Shown here: piece by piece, positions 15,319 through 21,721 of the stretch
Layout of the letters: every line of letters starts with the position of its first letter
Position numbering within the stretch: the first letter of the stretch is position 1
Source of the DNA: CAZUMH01 sp964621645
Lineage (GTDB): Bacteria > Zhuqueibacterota > QNDG01 > JAGLOF01
Direction of reading: 5' to 3'
Assembly: GCA_964621645.1 (NCBI GenBank)
Contig: CAZUMH010000055.1
Location: forward strand, 1 to 21,721
DNA: 21,721 nt
Made by a program: the position numbers and the translations under genes
Notes under the pieces: generated by a model
Told to the model about the DNA's origin: nothing
Seen by the model: only the letters and a program-made list of their open reading frames with translations
The model's database searches: none

Positions 15319-15780
15319 TTGTCGGAATCAGTTAAAATCGTTACCCAGAACCGCAAGGCGAGACACGAGTATCATATTCTGGAATCCTGGGAGGCCGGCC
15401 TGGTGCTGCAAGGCACTGAAGTCAAGTCTCTGCGCGCCTTTAAGGCCAATTTGAAAGACAGTTACGCCAGGGTGCAGAACGGGGAGATATATCTCTATAA
15501 CTTTCACATCAGTCCCTACGAGATGGGGAATATCTACAACCATGATCCAACCAGACGCCGCAAGCTGCTCCTGCATAAGAAGGAGATCCACCGTCTGGAA
15601 GGCAGAGTGGAAGAACGGGGATTGACCCTGATCCCTCTTAAGGTTTATTTTAAACATGGGAAAGCGAAGGTTGAGGTCGGCCTGGCCCGGGGCAAGAAAC
15701 TGTATGACAAACGGACTGACATTGCCAAACGCGACGCGGAGCTTGATGCGATGCGGGAACTGCGGCAGAGAAACAGATGA
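15319..15780 (+). CDS. smpB: SsrA-binding protein SmpB
   Basis: SmpB binds tmRNA and brings it to ribosomes stalled on broken mRNAs. The 153-residue protein has the family blocks NRKARHEYHILESWEAGLVLQGTEVKSLR, YNHDPTRRRKLLLHKKEI and LARGKKLYDKR with the basic C-terminal tail needed for tRNA mimicry. The start is TTG at 15319 with GGAG 8 bases upstream; no better ATG is available without losing conserved sequence. No ssrA gene is seen in this window. tyrS starts 9 bases later, so the two are probably co-transcribed. Confidence 0.95.
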   Translation: MSESVKIVTQNRKARHEYHILESWEAGLVLQGTEVKSLRAFKANLKDSYARVQNGEIYLYNFHISPYEMGNIYNHDPTRRRKLLLHKKEIHRLEGRVEERGLTLIPLKVYFKHGKAKVEVGLARGKKLYDKRTDIAKRDAELDAMRELRQRNR

Positions 15781-15789
15781 GGATTGAGA

Positions 15790-17061
15790 ATGGACCGGAA
15801 CGTGCTTCACATTTTAAAAGAACGCGGCTTTATCTATCAGATGACGGATGAAGAGGAACTGGAGAAGATTCTAAAGGAAAGCAATATCACCTGTTATGTC
15901 GGATTCGATGCCACCGCTGATTCCCTGCACGTGGGCAGCCTGGTTCCCATCATGGCCCTGGCCCATATGCAGCGAGGAGGGCACCGGCCCATCGCGCTTT
16001 TAGGCGGAGGCACTACCATGGTCGGTGATCCGTCAGGGAAGACCGAAATGAGACAGATGCTCACCGTAGACCAGATACGCGCCTTTGGGGAGTCCATTAA
16101 AAAACAGTTCTCCCGGTATCTTTCCTTTGAAGAGGACAGGGCACTGCTTCTCAACAATGCCGACTGGCTGCTGCCGTTGAACTATATCGAGTTTCTGCGT
16201 GATATCGGCCGCCACTTCAGTGTCAATCGTATGTTGGCGGCGGAGAGCTACAAACAGCGGCTGGAAACGGGACTTTCTTTCATTGAATTCAATTATATGC
16301 TGCTGCAGTCCTACGACTTCTATGTACTGGCCCGGGATTATGACTGCCTGTTGCAGATGGGCGGACAGGATCAATGGGGCAATATCGTTGCCGGCGCCGA
16401 TCTGACCCGGCGTCTGCTGGGAAAACAGGTGTACGGCATGACCTTTCCCCTCCTGATGACCGCAGCGGGGGAGAAATTCGGAAAGTCTGCGGGCAACGCT
16501 GTCTGGCTGGATCCGGGCCTGACGTTGCCTTATGATTTCTACCAGTACTGGCGTAATGTAGATGATGCTGATGTGGAAAAGTGTTTGGGACTTTTCACTT
16601 TTCTGCCTATGGATGAAGTAAAGCGACTGCCTCGGGAGAATATCAACCGGGCCAAGGAAATCCTCGCCTTTGAAGCAACCTGCATCACCCACGGAGAAGA
16701 GGAGGCTGTTGCCGCGTATACCGCGGCCGCCGGGCAATTCGGCCTAACCGATCCGAATGGGAAGGTGCGGACGTCATCAGCGATAATAAAAGTAAATCTG
16801 AAACGGGAAGCAAACATTCCCACGCTGGAGTTACCCTCGGCGCGGCTGAATGAAGGTGTCTGGATCGTAAAGCTTCTGGTCGAAGCCGGACTCTGCGGCA
16901 GTAACGGCGAGGCACGGCGGCTCATCACCCAGGGTGGGGCCTACCTCAATGATGCCGTGATTGATTCGGCGGACATGACCGTCAAGGAGAAGCACCTGCG
17001 GGAGGGAGCGCTGCTTCTCCGGGCCGGCAAGAAACGGTATAAACGAGTTGTCTTTGTCTAA
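15790..17061 (+). CDS. tyrS: Tyrosyl-tRNA synthetase
   Basis: TyrRS charges tRNA-Tyr. The 423-residue class I enzyme has YVGFDATADSLHVGSL with the HIGH counterpart HVGS (residues 47-50), the tyrosine-binding QSYDFYVLARDYDCLLQMGGQDQWGN region, the KMSKS counterpart KFGKS (229-233), and a C-terminal S4-like RNA-binding domain (NEGVWIVKLLVEAGLCGSNGEARRLITQGGAYLN). The ATG at 15790 is chosen over the TTG at 15784 because GAGGA lies 6-7 bases upstream. It overlaps neither neighbour. Confidence 0.96.
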   Translation: MDRNVLHILKERGFIYQMTDEEELEKILKESNITCYVGFDATADSLHVGSLVPIMALAHMQRGGHRPIALLGGGTTMVGDPSGKTEMRQMLTVDQIRAFGESIKKQFSRYLSFEEDRALLLNNADWLLPLNYIEFLRDIGRHFSVNRMLAAESYKQRLETGLSFIEFNYMLLQSYDFYVLARDYDCLLQMGGQDQWGNIVAGADLTRRLLGKQVYGMTFPLLMTAAGEKFGKSAGNAVWLDPGLTLPYDFYQYWRNVDDADVEKCLGLFTFLPMDEVKRLPRENINRAKEILAFEATCITHGEEEAVAAYTAAAGQFGLTDPNGKVRTSSAIIKVNLKREANIPTLELPSARLNEGVWIVKLLVEAGLCGSNGEARRLITQGGAYLNDAVIDSADMTVKEKHLREGALLLRAGKKRYKRVVFV

Positions 17062-17063
17062 AC

Positions 17064-17666
17064 ATGGCTGAATTTCTCTACTCACTAGACCGGGGTCTGT
17101 TTCTGCTCCTCAACCGGGGAGCGGCCAATCCGGTATTCGATGTGGTCATGCCATTCATTACCGAGGCAAACCACTGGAAGCTTCCCCTGGCCCTGGCCTG
17201 GCTGGCTCTGATGATTTTCGGCGGCAAGAAGGGACGCATCGCGGGCCTGATGGCCGTCATTATTCTTACGCTCAGTGATCAGCTTTCCAGCTCGGTACTG
17301 AAGCCGTTGCTGGCCCGTATCCGCCCCTGCTTCGCGGTGGAGGGTGCCCGGCTGCTCATCACTCAGTCGGGATCATTCTCTTTCCCCAGCTCTCACGCCA
17401 GCAATAATGCGGCCCTCGCTTTTCTTTTTTCCGTAAAATATCCCCGCTATAAATGGATATTCATTACGATCGCGGCCCTGGTTGCCTATTCCCGCATCTA
17501 CGTCGGAGTTCACTATCCTTCGGATGTCGCCGGCGGCATTCTACTGGGTGTGCTTTGCGCCCTTGCCATACTGGCTGCCGAGAAGGGCTTTACCAGATTA
17601 TGGATTTCTTTGAAAAGGAGTGATCGCCCCAGAGAAAGGAATTGTGATGAAAAAGACCTTCAATAA
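17064..17666 (+). CDS. PAP2-family membrane phosphatase
   Basis: A 200-residue membrane protein of the phosphatidic acid phosphatase type 2 family, such as undecaprenyl-pyrophosphate or lipid phosphatases. All three catalytic motifs are intact: K80-x6-R87-P88, P108-S-S-H111 and S143-R144-x5-H150-x3-D154. Hydrophobic segments lie before, between and after them, so the active site should face the periplasm. The start at 17064 is 2 bases after the tyrS stop with little ribosome site, suggesting coupling. The hydrophilic C-terminal tail overlaps the macro-domain gene by 20 bases. The substrate is unknown; recycling of undecaprenyl pyrophosphate is a reasonable guess. Confidence 0.9.
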   Translation: MAEFLYSLDRGLFLLLNRGAANPVFDVVMPFITEANHWKLPLALAWLALMIFGGKKGRIAGLMAVIILTLSDQLSSSVLKPLLARIRPCFAVEGARLLITQSGSFSFPSSHASNNAALAFLFSVKYPRYKWIFITIAALVAYSRIYVGVHYPSDVAGGILLGVLCALAILAAEKGFTRLWISLKRSDRPRERNCDEKDLQ

Positions 17667-18189
17667 AACCGTGATTGAACTGATGGAAGGCGATATCACC
17701 GAGCTGGACACGGACGCCATCGTCAATGCCGCCAACGCCCAGTTGGCCCATGGCGGCGGGGTGGCCGGAGCCATCGTGAAGAAAGGCGGGTACGAAATAC
17801 AGGATGAGAGCGACATCTGGATAAAAGCCATGGGCGGACCGCTGTCCACAGGATCCGTCGCTATCACGGGTTCCGGAGCGCTGCCCTGCAAGTACGTGAT
17901 TCATGCCGTGGGGCCGCGCATGGGAGAAGGAAATGAGGACGAGAAACTGAAGAGGGCCACTCTTTCAAGCTTGAGGACCGGAGTGGACCGCGGATTTAAA
18001 ACGATCGCCTTCCCGGCCATCAGCACCGGCATCTTCGGATTTCCCATTGATCGCTGCGCCACTATCATGCTCTCGACGACCATAGACTTCGCGCAGCAGG
18101 ACGACTCTTTGGAGAAAGTTGTCTTCTGCCTTTTCAGTCCGGAATCTCTGAAAATTTTCAAGAAAACCCTGAAGCAGTTAAGCGAGTAA
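17647..18189 (+). CDS. Macro-domain protein (ADP-ribose binding/hydrolase type)
   Basis: The 180-residue single-domain protein matches the macro fold that binds ADP-ribose and its derivatives. It begins IELMEGDITELDTDAIVNAAN (NAAN at 27-30), then HGGGVAGAI, the VIHAVGP strand, and AFPAISTGIFGFPIDRCA, which forms the phosphate-binding loop. The HGGGVAxAI form with 'LAHGGG' resembles the archaeal Af1521-like branch more than MacroD. Such proteins remove ADP-ribose from proteins, or deacylate O-acetyl-ADP-ribose; which applies is not visible. The ATG at 17647 has AAAGGA 6 bases upstream and is preferred over the GTG at 17620. It overlaps the PAP2 gene end by 20 bases, so it is likely co-expressed. 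Confidence 0.92.
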   Translation: MKKTFNKTVIELMEGDITELDTDAIVNAANAQLAHGGGVAGAIVKKGGYEIQDESDIWIKAMGGPLSTGSVAITGSGALPCKYVIHAVGPRMGEGNEDEKLKRATLSSLRTGVDRGFKTIAFPAISTGIFGFPIDRCATIMLSTTIDFAQQDDSLEKVVFCLFSPESLKIFKKTLKQLSE

Positions 18190-18271
18190 TCCCCCCATTG
18201 GCCTGTCCCTCAGGCGGGAATGCAGACTATTCCATCACTGGTAGAGAGCCTGATCCTACAAAGGAGGAGGC

Positions 18272-19726
18272 ATGTTTGAGAAATTGTTCAAACTTCGGGA
18301 AAACGGCACCACGGTGCGGATTGAAATCACTGCCGGACTGACGACGTTCCTGACAATGGCCTATATCATCGTGGTGCAGCCGCTGGTACTTTCCGGCCGG
18401 ATGTTCGGATTCGACACCGGGATGGATTTTGGCGCCGTGATGACCGCGACCTGTATTTCGGCTGCTCTGGCGACGGCGATTATGGCTCTCTACGCCCGTT
18501 TCCCCATCGTTCAGGCTCCGGGCATGGGGGAAAATTTCTTTTTTGTGCTCACCGCTCTGCCCGCGGCCGCGGCGGCCGGCTATGAAAACAGCTGGCAGGT
18601 GGTTTTGGGCGTGGTTTTTATCTCCGGGATTCTCTTTCTGCTGATATCACTGGCCGGTCTGCGCACCATTCTGATTCATGCCCTCAGTGCCAGCATGAAA
18701 AACGGCATGGCGGTTGGAATCGGCATGTTCATCGCTTTCCTGGGACTTCAGAGTGCCGGACTCATCGTTTCCGCGGCCACCATCAGCAGCGGTCCTGAGG
18801 GGCCGCTGCTGAATCCCGGCACCCTGATCAAGATGAACGGATCATTCGCTTCGGCGGATCTGATCATTTTCTTTATTGCTCTTATCCTGACGGTGGTGCT
18901 GCATGTGCGGCGGGTACGGGGCTCCATCCTGCTGGGTATTCTGGGAGCGACGGCTATTGCCATCGCCCTTAAGCTGTTCCTCCCCATCCTGCCGGATGTG
19001 GTGATGCAGTCCCAGTTTTTAGCCCATTCGGGCCTGGTGGAGAAATTCAGTCTGGCAAAAGGAGTGTTTTCCGCTCCGCCTTCTTTGGCGCCGACTTTTT
19101 TCCGGATGGATCTTGCCGGGGCGCTGTCTCTCTCCATGATCCCGCTGATTATCATCTTCCTTTTCATGGATACATTTGATACCATCGGCACCCTGGTGGG
19201 GGTGGGAGAACAGGCCGGTATTATCAAAGATAACGAATTCCCCCGCGCCAGGAAGGCTATGCTCTCCGACGCGGTGGGCACCGTGACCGGAGCTTGCCTG
19301 GGCACCAGCACGGTGACCAGTTTCATCGAAAGCGCGGCGGGGGTGGAACAGGGCGGCAGGACAGGACTGACGGCATTGACGGCCGCTTTTATGTTTCTGC
19401 TGGCTCTTTTTATCAGTCCGTTGATCAGCATGATCGCCAGCTATCCGGTGATCACGGCACCGGCTCTGGTGGTGGTGGGCTCCATGATGATCCGCAACGT
19501 CATCAAGATCGACTGGAGTGATTACAGCGAGGCGGTGCCGGCGTTCCTGATAATCATCGGTATTCCCCTCTCCAACTCGGTGGCCGACGGCCTCTCCCTC
19601 GGATTCATCTCGTATCCCCTGATAAAGTTCTTCAGCGGCCGGGGCAGGGAGATCAGCTGGCTGATGTACCTGCTCTGCCTGGTACTCATCCTCTATTTTA
19701 TTTTGCTGAGAGGAGCCTTCGCCTGA
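18272..19726 (+). CDS. NCS2-family (AzgA/PbuG-like) purine permease
   Basis: A 484-residue polytopic membrane protein of the nucleobase-cation symporter 2 branch that imports adenine, guanine or hypoxanthine with protons. Family marks are the start FRIEITAGLT-like VRIEITAGLTTFLTMAYIIVVQPLVL, VQAPGMGENFFF, FLFMDTFDTIGTLVGVGEQAG and LGTSTVTSFIESAAGVEQGGRTGL. Many hydrophobic segments cover the whole length. A strong AAGGAGGAGG site precedes the ATG. The 82-base gap before it shows no purine riboswitch and only a short GCCTG/CAGGC hairpin. The exact nucleobase cannot be read from the sequence. A terminator follows. Confidence 0.93.
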   Translation: MFEKLFKLRENGTTVRIEITAGLTTFLTMAYIIVVQPLVLSGRMFGFDTGMDFGAVMTATCISAALATAIMALYARFPIVQAPGMGENFFFVLTALPAAAAAGYENSWQVVLGVVFISGILFLLISLAGLRTILIHALSASMKNGMAVGIGMFIAFLGLQSAGLIVSAATISSGPEGPLLNPGTLIKMNGSFASADLIIFFIALILTVVLHVRRVRGSILLGILGATAIAIALKLFLPILPDVVMQSQFLAHSGLVEKFSLAKGVFSAPPSLAPTFFRMDLAGALSLSMIPLIIIFLFMDTFDTIGTLVGVGEQAGIIKDNEFPRARKAMLSDAVGTVTGACLGTSTVTSFIESAAGVEQGGRTGLTALTAAFMFLLALFISPLISMIASYPVITAPALVVVGSMMIRNVIKIDWSDYSEAVPAFLIIIGIPLSNSVADGLSLGFISYPLIKFFSGRGREISWLMYLLCLVLILYFILLRGAFA

Positions 19727-19750
19727 TTCGAGCTCCCTTGTGAAAAAAAG

Positions 19751-19776
19751 AGCCCCAGTCTTTTCAATCCGGGGCT
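19751..19776. terminator. Bidirectional terminator between convergent genes
   Basis: AGCCCC (19751-19756) pairs with GGGGCT (19771-19776). T-rich tracts lie on both sides, TTCTTGT on the plus side and seven T residues on the minus side (after CT). It ends both the purine permease and the methyltransferase transcripts. Confidence 0.82.
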
Positions 19777-19800
19777 TTCTTGTCTAATAATAAAAAAGCA

Positions 19801-20364
19801 TTATTCTTTACGCAGGAGAGCAGTATGGCTGCCTCTGATATCAGGATTTCCCTCCAGTATGAGGTTTTGCCGACGGGCCAGTCCCATTGTCCTGCTGAAG
19901 TAATTCAGAGTCACGTGGCCTTTGGGTTCGGCGAGGAGCAGTCTGCCCCCTTTTTTCAGAGCAGCGCTGATTTCCCGTAAGGCCTCTCCCTGTTCCGGAA
20001 TTTCATGCATGACCGCGAAGGCCAGGGCAATATCTATCCGCTCCTCCCAGGACGCGAGAGCGAGGGAATCCGAATCCGCTTTAATACATATCAGTCTGGG
20101 CAGCAGGCCCGTGCGCCGGGCTCTTTTTTTCAGCTGCTCCAGCATCGTCTCCTGTAGATCGACGCAGACGACTCTGCCTTCCGGGCCGACCAGACGGGCC
20201 AGCGGCAGGCTGAAAAATCCCATGGCGCAGCCCACATCCATTGCCGTCATTCCGCGGTTCAGGTAGGGGGTCAGGATTCTGTCCGGATCCTGGTAGAACT
20301 TGCGCAAGGGGCTGGCCAGGATACGGCCGATCCAGGGAGGGCAGACGTACAGCGCTTCTTTCAT
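19801..20364 (-). CDS. Class I SAM-dependent methyltransferase
   Basis: The 187-residue protein has a Rossmann-type methyltransferase core: motif I AMDVGCAMGFFSLPLA (Asp43, Gly45, Gly49), motif II VVCVDLQ with acidic Asp69, a mid-domain LAFAVMHEI and motif III LKKGGRLLLAEPKGH. The N-terminal CPPWIGRILASPLRKFYQDPDRIL is typical of small methyltransferases in anaerobes whose substrate has not been established. Its ATG overlaps the stop of the preceding amidohydrolase gene by 4 bases (ATGA), with GGAGG inside that gene, so the two are translated together. The acceptor molecule is unknown. Confidence 0.88.
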   Translation of the reverse strand: MKEALYVCPPWIGRILASPLRKFYQDPDRILTPYLNRGMTAMDVGCAMGFFSLPLARLVGPEGRVVCVDLQETMLEQLKKRARRTGLLPRLICIKADSDSLALASWEERIDIALAFAVMHEIPEQGEALREISAALKKGGRLLLAEPKGHVTLNYFSRTMGLARRQNLILEGNPDIRGSHTALLRKE

Positions 20365-21197
20365 TTATTTCCTCCGGAGGCGCTGAGCCACCGGGCATAG
20401 AGTTCGGGCCTGCGATCCGGCAGGAAGAGCCGGTGTGCGGACGATTCCCGGATCATATCCAGCTCGATCTCACCGTAGAGAATTTCTTCACTGCCCTGTC
20501 CGGCCCGGGCGATGATTTTCCCAAAAGGATCCGAAATGAAAGACTCTCCGGCAAAGGTCAGTTTTTCCTCCCGGCCCACCCGGTTGCAGAGCGCGGTGAA
20601 GAAGCCGTTCTGGAAGGAGGCCGCCCGCATCTCGGCTTCATAGAGTCCTTCCGGCCATTCATCCACGGCGCCGGCCTGCGGGATGAAGACGATCTCGGCT
20701 CCGGCCAGAGCCAGGGCCCGCAGGTATTCAGGATAATGGCGGTCGTAACAGATGGCCACGCCCAGGGTGCCGAATTCGGTATGGTAGACGGGTGCTCCCA
20801 GATCTCCAGGCGTGTAGTAGCCCCGCTCATAGAAACAGCAGTAATCCGGGACATGCACCATTCTCGTTTTCCCCAGCAGGGAGCCGTCCGGAGCGATGAC
20901 GGGAGACGTATCATAGGTATCCTCTCCTTCCCGTTCGAACAGATTGAGGATAATAACGATCCCCAGTTCCCGGGCCAGACCGCTGAATACTTCCGTCGCC
21001 GGTCCTGGGATGGTCTCGGCCAGATCGAGTCTGTCCGGACCGGCCTGATTCTGGGGAAAGAAGGGATCGAAGGCGAGTTCCGCGAAGGCGACGATGCGGG
21101 CCTGGTTGGCCGCGGCCTCCCGGACGGCCTCCATCCCCTTTTTGATGTTCGCGGTCCGATCGGGCCCGGCCGGCTGCTGGATGAGTGCGATTTTCAC
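20361..21197 (-). CDS. Nitrilase-superfamily carbon-nitrogen hydrolase (amidase)
   Basis: A 278-residue enzyme of the nitrilase superfamily, which hydrolyses amide or carbamoyl C-N bonds. The Glu-Lys-Cys triad is visible: E40 in AFAELAFDPFF, K110 in LLGKTRMVHVPD, and C150 in GVAICYDRHYPEYLR. The FYERGYYTPGD segment and the RHYPE loop resemble N-carbamoylputrescine amidase and beta-ureidopropionase more than omega-amidase or aliphatic nitrilases, but the substrate is a guess. It starts with GTG at 21197 with GAGGA 8 bases upstream. It is the first gene of a two-gene unit with the SAM methyltransferase, so both could act on one small molecule. No polyamine or pyrimidine catabolic genes lie nearby. 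Confidence 0.9.
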   Translation of the reverse strand: MKIALIQQPAGPDRTANIKKGMEAVREAAANQARIVAFAELAFDPFFPQNQAGPDRLDLAETIPGPATEVFSGLARELGIVIILNLFEREGEDTYDTSPVIAPDGSLLGKTRMVHVPDYCCFYERGYYTPGDLGAPVYHTEFGTLGVAICYDRHYPEYLRALALAGAEIVFIPQAGAVDEWPEGLYEAEMRAASFQNGFFTALCNRVGREEKLTFAGESFISDPFGKIIARAGQGSEEILYGEIELDMIRESSAHRLFLPDRRPELYARWLSASGGNK

Positions 21198-21356
21198 GAT
21201 ATCTTTCCTCTTTTAAGGATGTGCTCTTGTTGATAACGCTATCCGGTTTTTTATCCCTGCAGAAGAATATGTGATTTTGAAATGAAATCCACAAGGAGAA
21301 AGTGCGGATTTCTTGTCCGATCTCTTCTATCCGATCACCCGGGATATCATTCCTGG

Positions 21357-21625
21357 GCGCGCTCCCTTGAGAATGGAGCTGTCCTTTTTGACGGGACAAA
21401 AAGGATCCCAAAATCCCTGGAGCGGCTGAATGGTCTTTTACGGGAGCGTTCCATTGAGAGTGGGCTGTCCTTTTTGAGGGGGCAAAAAGGACCAAAAACC
21501 CCTGGCGCGGCTGAATGGTTTTTTACGGGCGCGTTCCCTTGAGAGTGGGATGTCCTTTTTGAGGGGGCAAAAAGGACCAAAAATCCCTGGCGCGGCTGAA
21601 TGGTCTTCTGCTGGAGCGTTCCCGT
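21357..21625 (+). repeat. Three tandem 85-87 bp repeats, with a partial fourth
   Basis: Units begin at 21357, 21444 and 21529, and a truncated one starts at 21614. They share CGTTCC, TTGAGA, TGTCCTTTTTGA, CAAAAAGGA, CCCTGG, GCGGCTGAATGGT and (in the first two) TTTACGGG; by eye units 2 and 3 differ at about eight positions. Each holds a hairpin GTCCTTTTT-8 bases-AAAAAGGAC (21381-21406 with one end mismatch, 21467-21492, 21552-21577). Period 85-87 is not a multiple of three, so this is not a protein repeat. Confidence 0.93.
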
Positions 21626-21679
21626 CCTTCATGTCGCTATGCCCCATCCCGTCCCCCGGAGGCCGCGTTTCTCTCTATG

Positions 21680-21721
21680 CGGCGGCCCGAACATGAGCCG
21701 GGCCGCCGATTGTCTTCTTTT
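21680..21721 (+). terminator. Strong plus-strand terminator-like hairpin
   Basis: GGCGGCCCG (21681-21689) pairs perfectly with CGGGCCGCC (21699-21707), extended by one more C-G pair. A T-rich tail (ATTGTCTTCTTTT) runs to the window end. No plus-strand gene lies upstream after 19726, so it would end a transcript coming through the repeat array, or its role lies outside the window. Confidence 0.6.

Larger units (their letters stand above)
21198..21721. other. Non-coding right end with tandem repeats
   Basis: These 524 bases hold no convincing gene. Positions 21198-21356 include the amidohydrolase upstream region, in which I see no clear promoter, followed by the tandem repeat array and then the terminator-like hairpin. 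Reading frames of 69-86 codons here, some of them starting inside the amidohydrolase gene, shift frame between repeat units, so they look like by-products of the repeats. Confidence 0.6.

Noticed and set aside
18190..18271. Purine riboswitch before the purine permease
   Set aside because: Only 82 bases, with no three-way junction core or paired loops; only a 5-bp hairpin is visible.
21347..21580. Small protein with repeats encoded on the minus strand across the tandem units
   Set aside because: Unit lengths of 85 and 87 bases shift the frame at each copy, so amino-acid repeats are not kept in register, and there is no ribosome site.
21357..21625. CRISPR array
   Set aside because: The whole 85-87 bp unit is repeated; there are no short repeats separated by unique spacers and no cas genes in view.

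Overview
The window is 21.7 kb of gene-dense bacterial chromosome with moderately high GC. It carries mostly housekeeping genes and a few accessory ones. The cell envelope looks Gram-negative (diderm): there is a FadL/OmpP1-type outer-membrane barrel, a SPOR-domain lipoprotein and a secreted DUF4097-like beta protein. The gene mix (yebC-ruvCAB-queA, a fused ispDF, ECF sigma with a membrane HEAT protein) fits a deltaproteobacterial-like or FCB/candidate-phylum anaerobe. The sequence alone does not fix the phylum.

Layout. Positions 74-2196 (minus): an ECF sigma factor, a single-span membrane protein with HEAT-like repeats (probable anti-sigma factor) and a secreted DUF4097-like protein, packed as one operon behind a possible self-recognised ECF promoter. 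Positions 2472-3971 (minus): a FadL-type porin with its own promoter and a strong terminator. A divergent promoter region follows. Positions 4296-4814 (plus): a SPOR lipoprotein. Positions 4977-12221 (plus): a long co-directional run of yebC, ruvC, ruvA, ruvB, queA, ispDF, a DedA-family gene and gltX, several joined by ATGA stop/start overlaps. Next come polA with a structured leader, a tRNA-Leu(CAG) on the opposite strand with its own promoter and terminator, and then smpB, tyrS, a PAP2 phosphatase, a macro-domain gene and an NCS2/AzgA purine permease (plus). A two-way terminator separates these from a minus-strand pair, a nitrilase-superfamily amidohydrolase and a SAM methyltransferase. The last 520 bases hold three tandem 85-87 bp repeats, each with a perfect or near-perfect hairpin, and a strong plus-strand terminator-like hairpin.

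How the genes work together. RuvA/RuvB/RuvC process Holliday junctions and PolA fills repair gaps. QueA, GltX, TyrS, SmpB, the tRNA and YebC serve translation. IspDF makes isoprenoid precursor. The left operon looks like an envelope-sensing regulatory module.

Most unusual points: (1) yebC is broken by a 68-bp frame-changing insert bounded by a 16-bp direct repeat, and joining at the repeat restores a normal-length YebC; (2) the non-coding tandem hairpin array followed by a terminator at the right end; (3) the ECF sigma/HEAT membrane protein/DUF4097 module.
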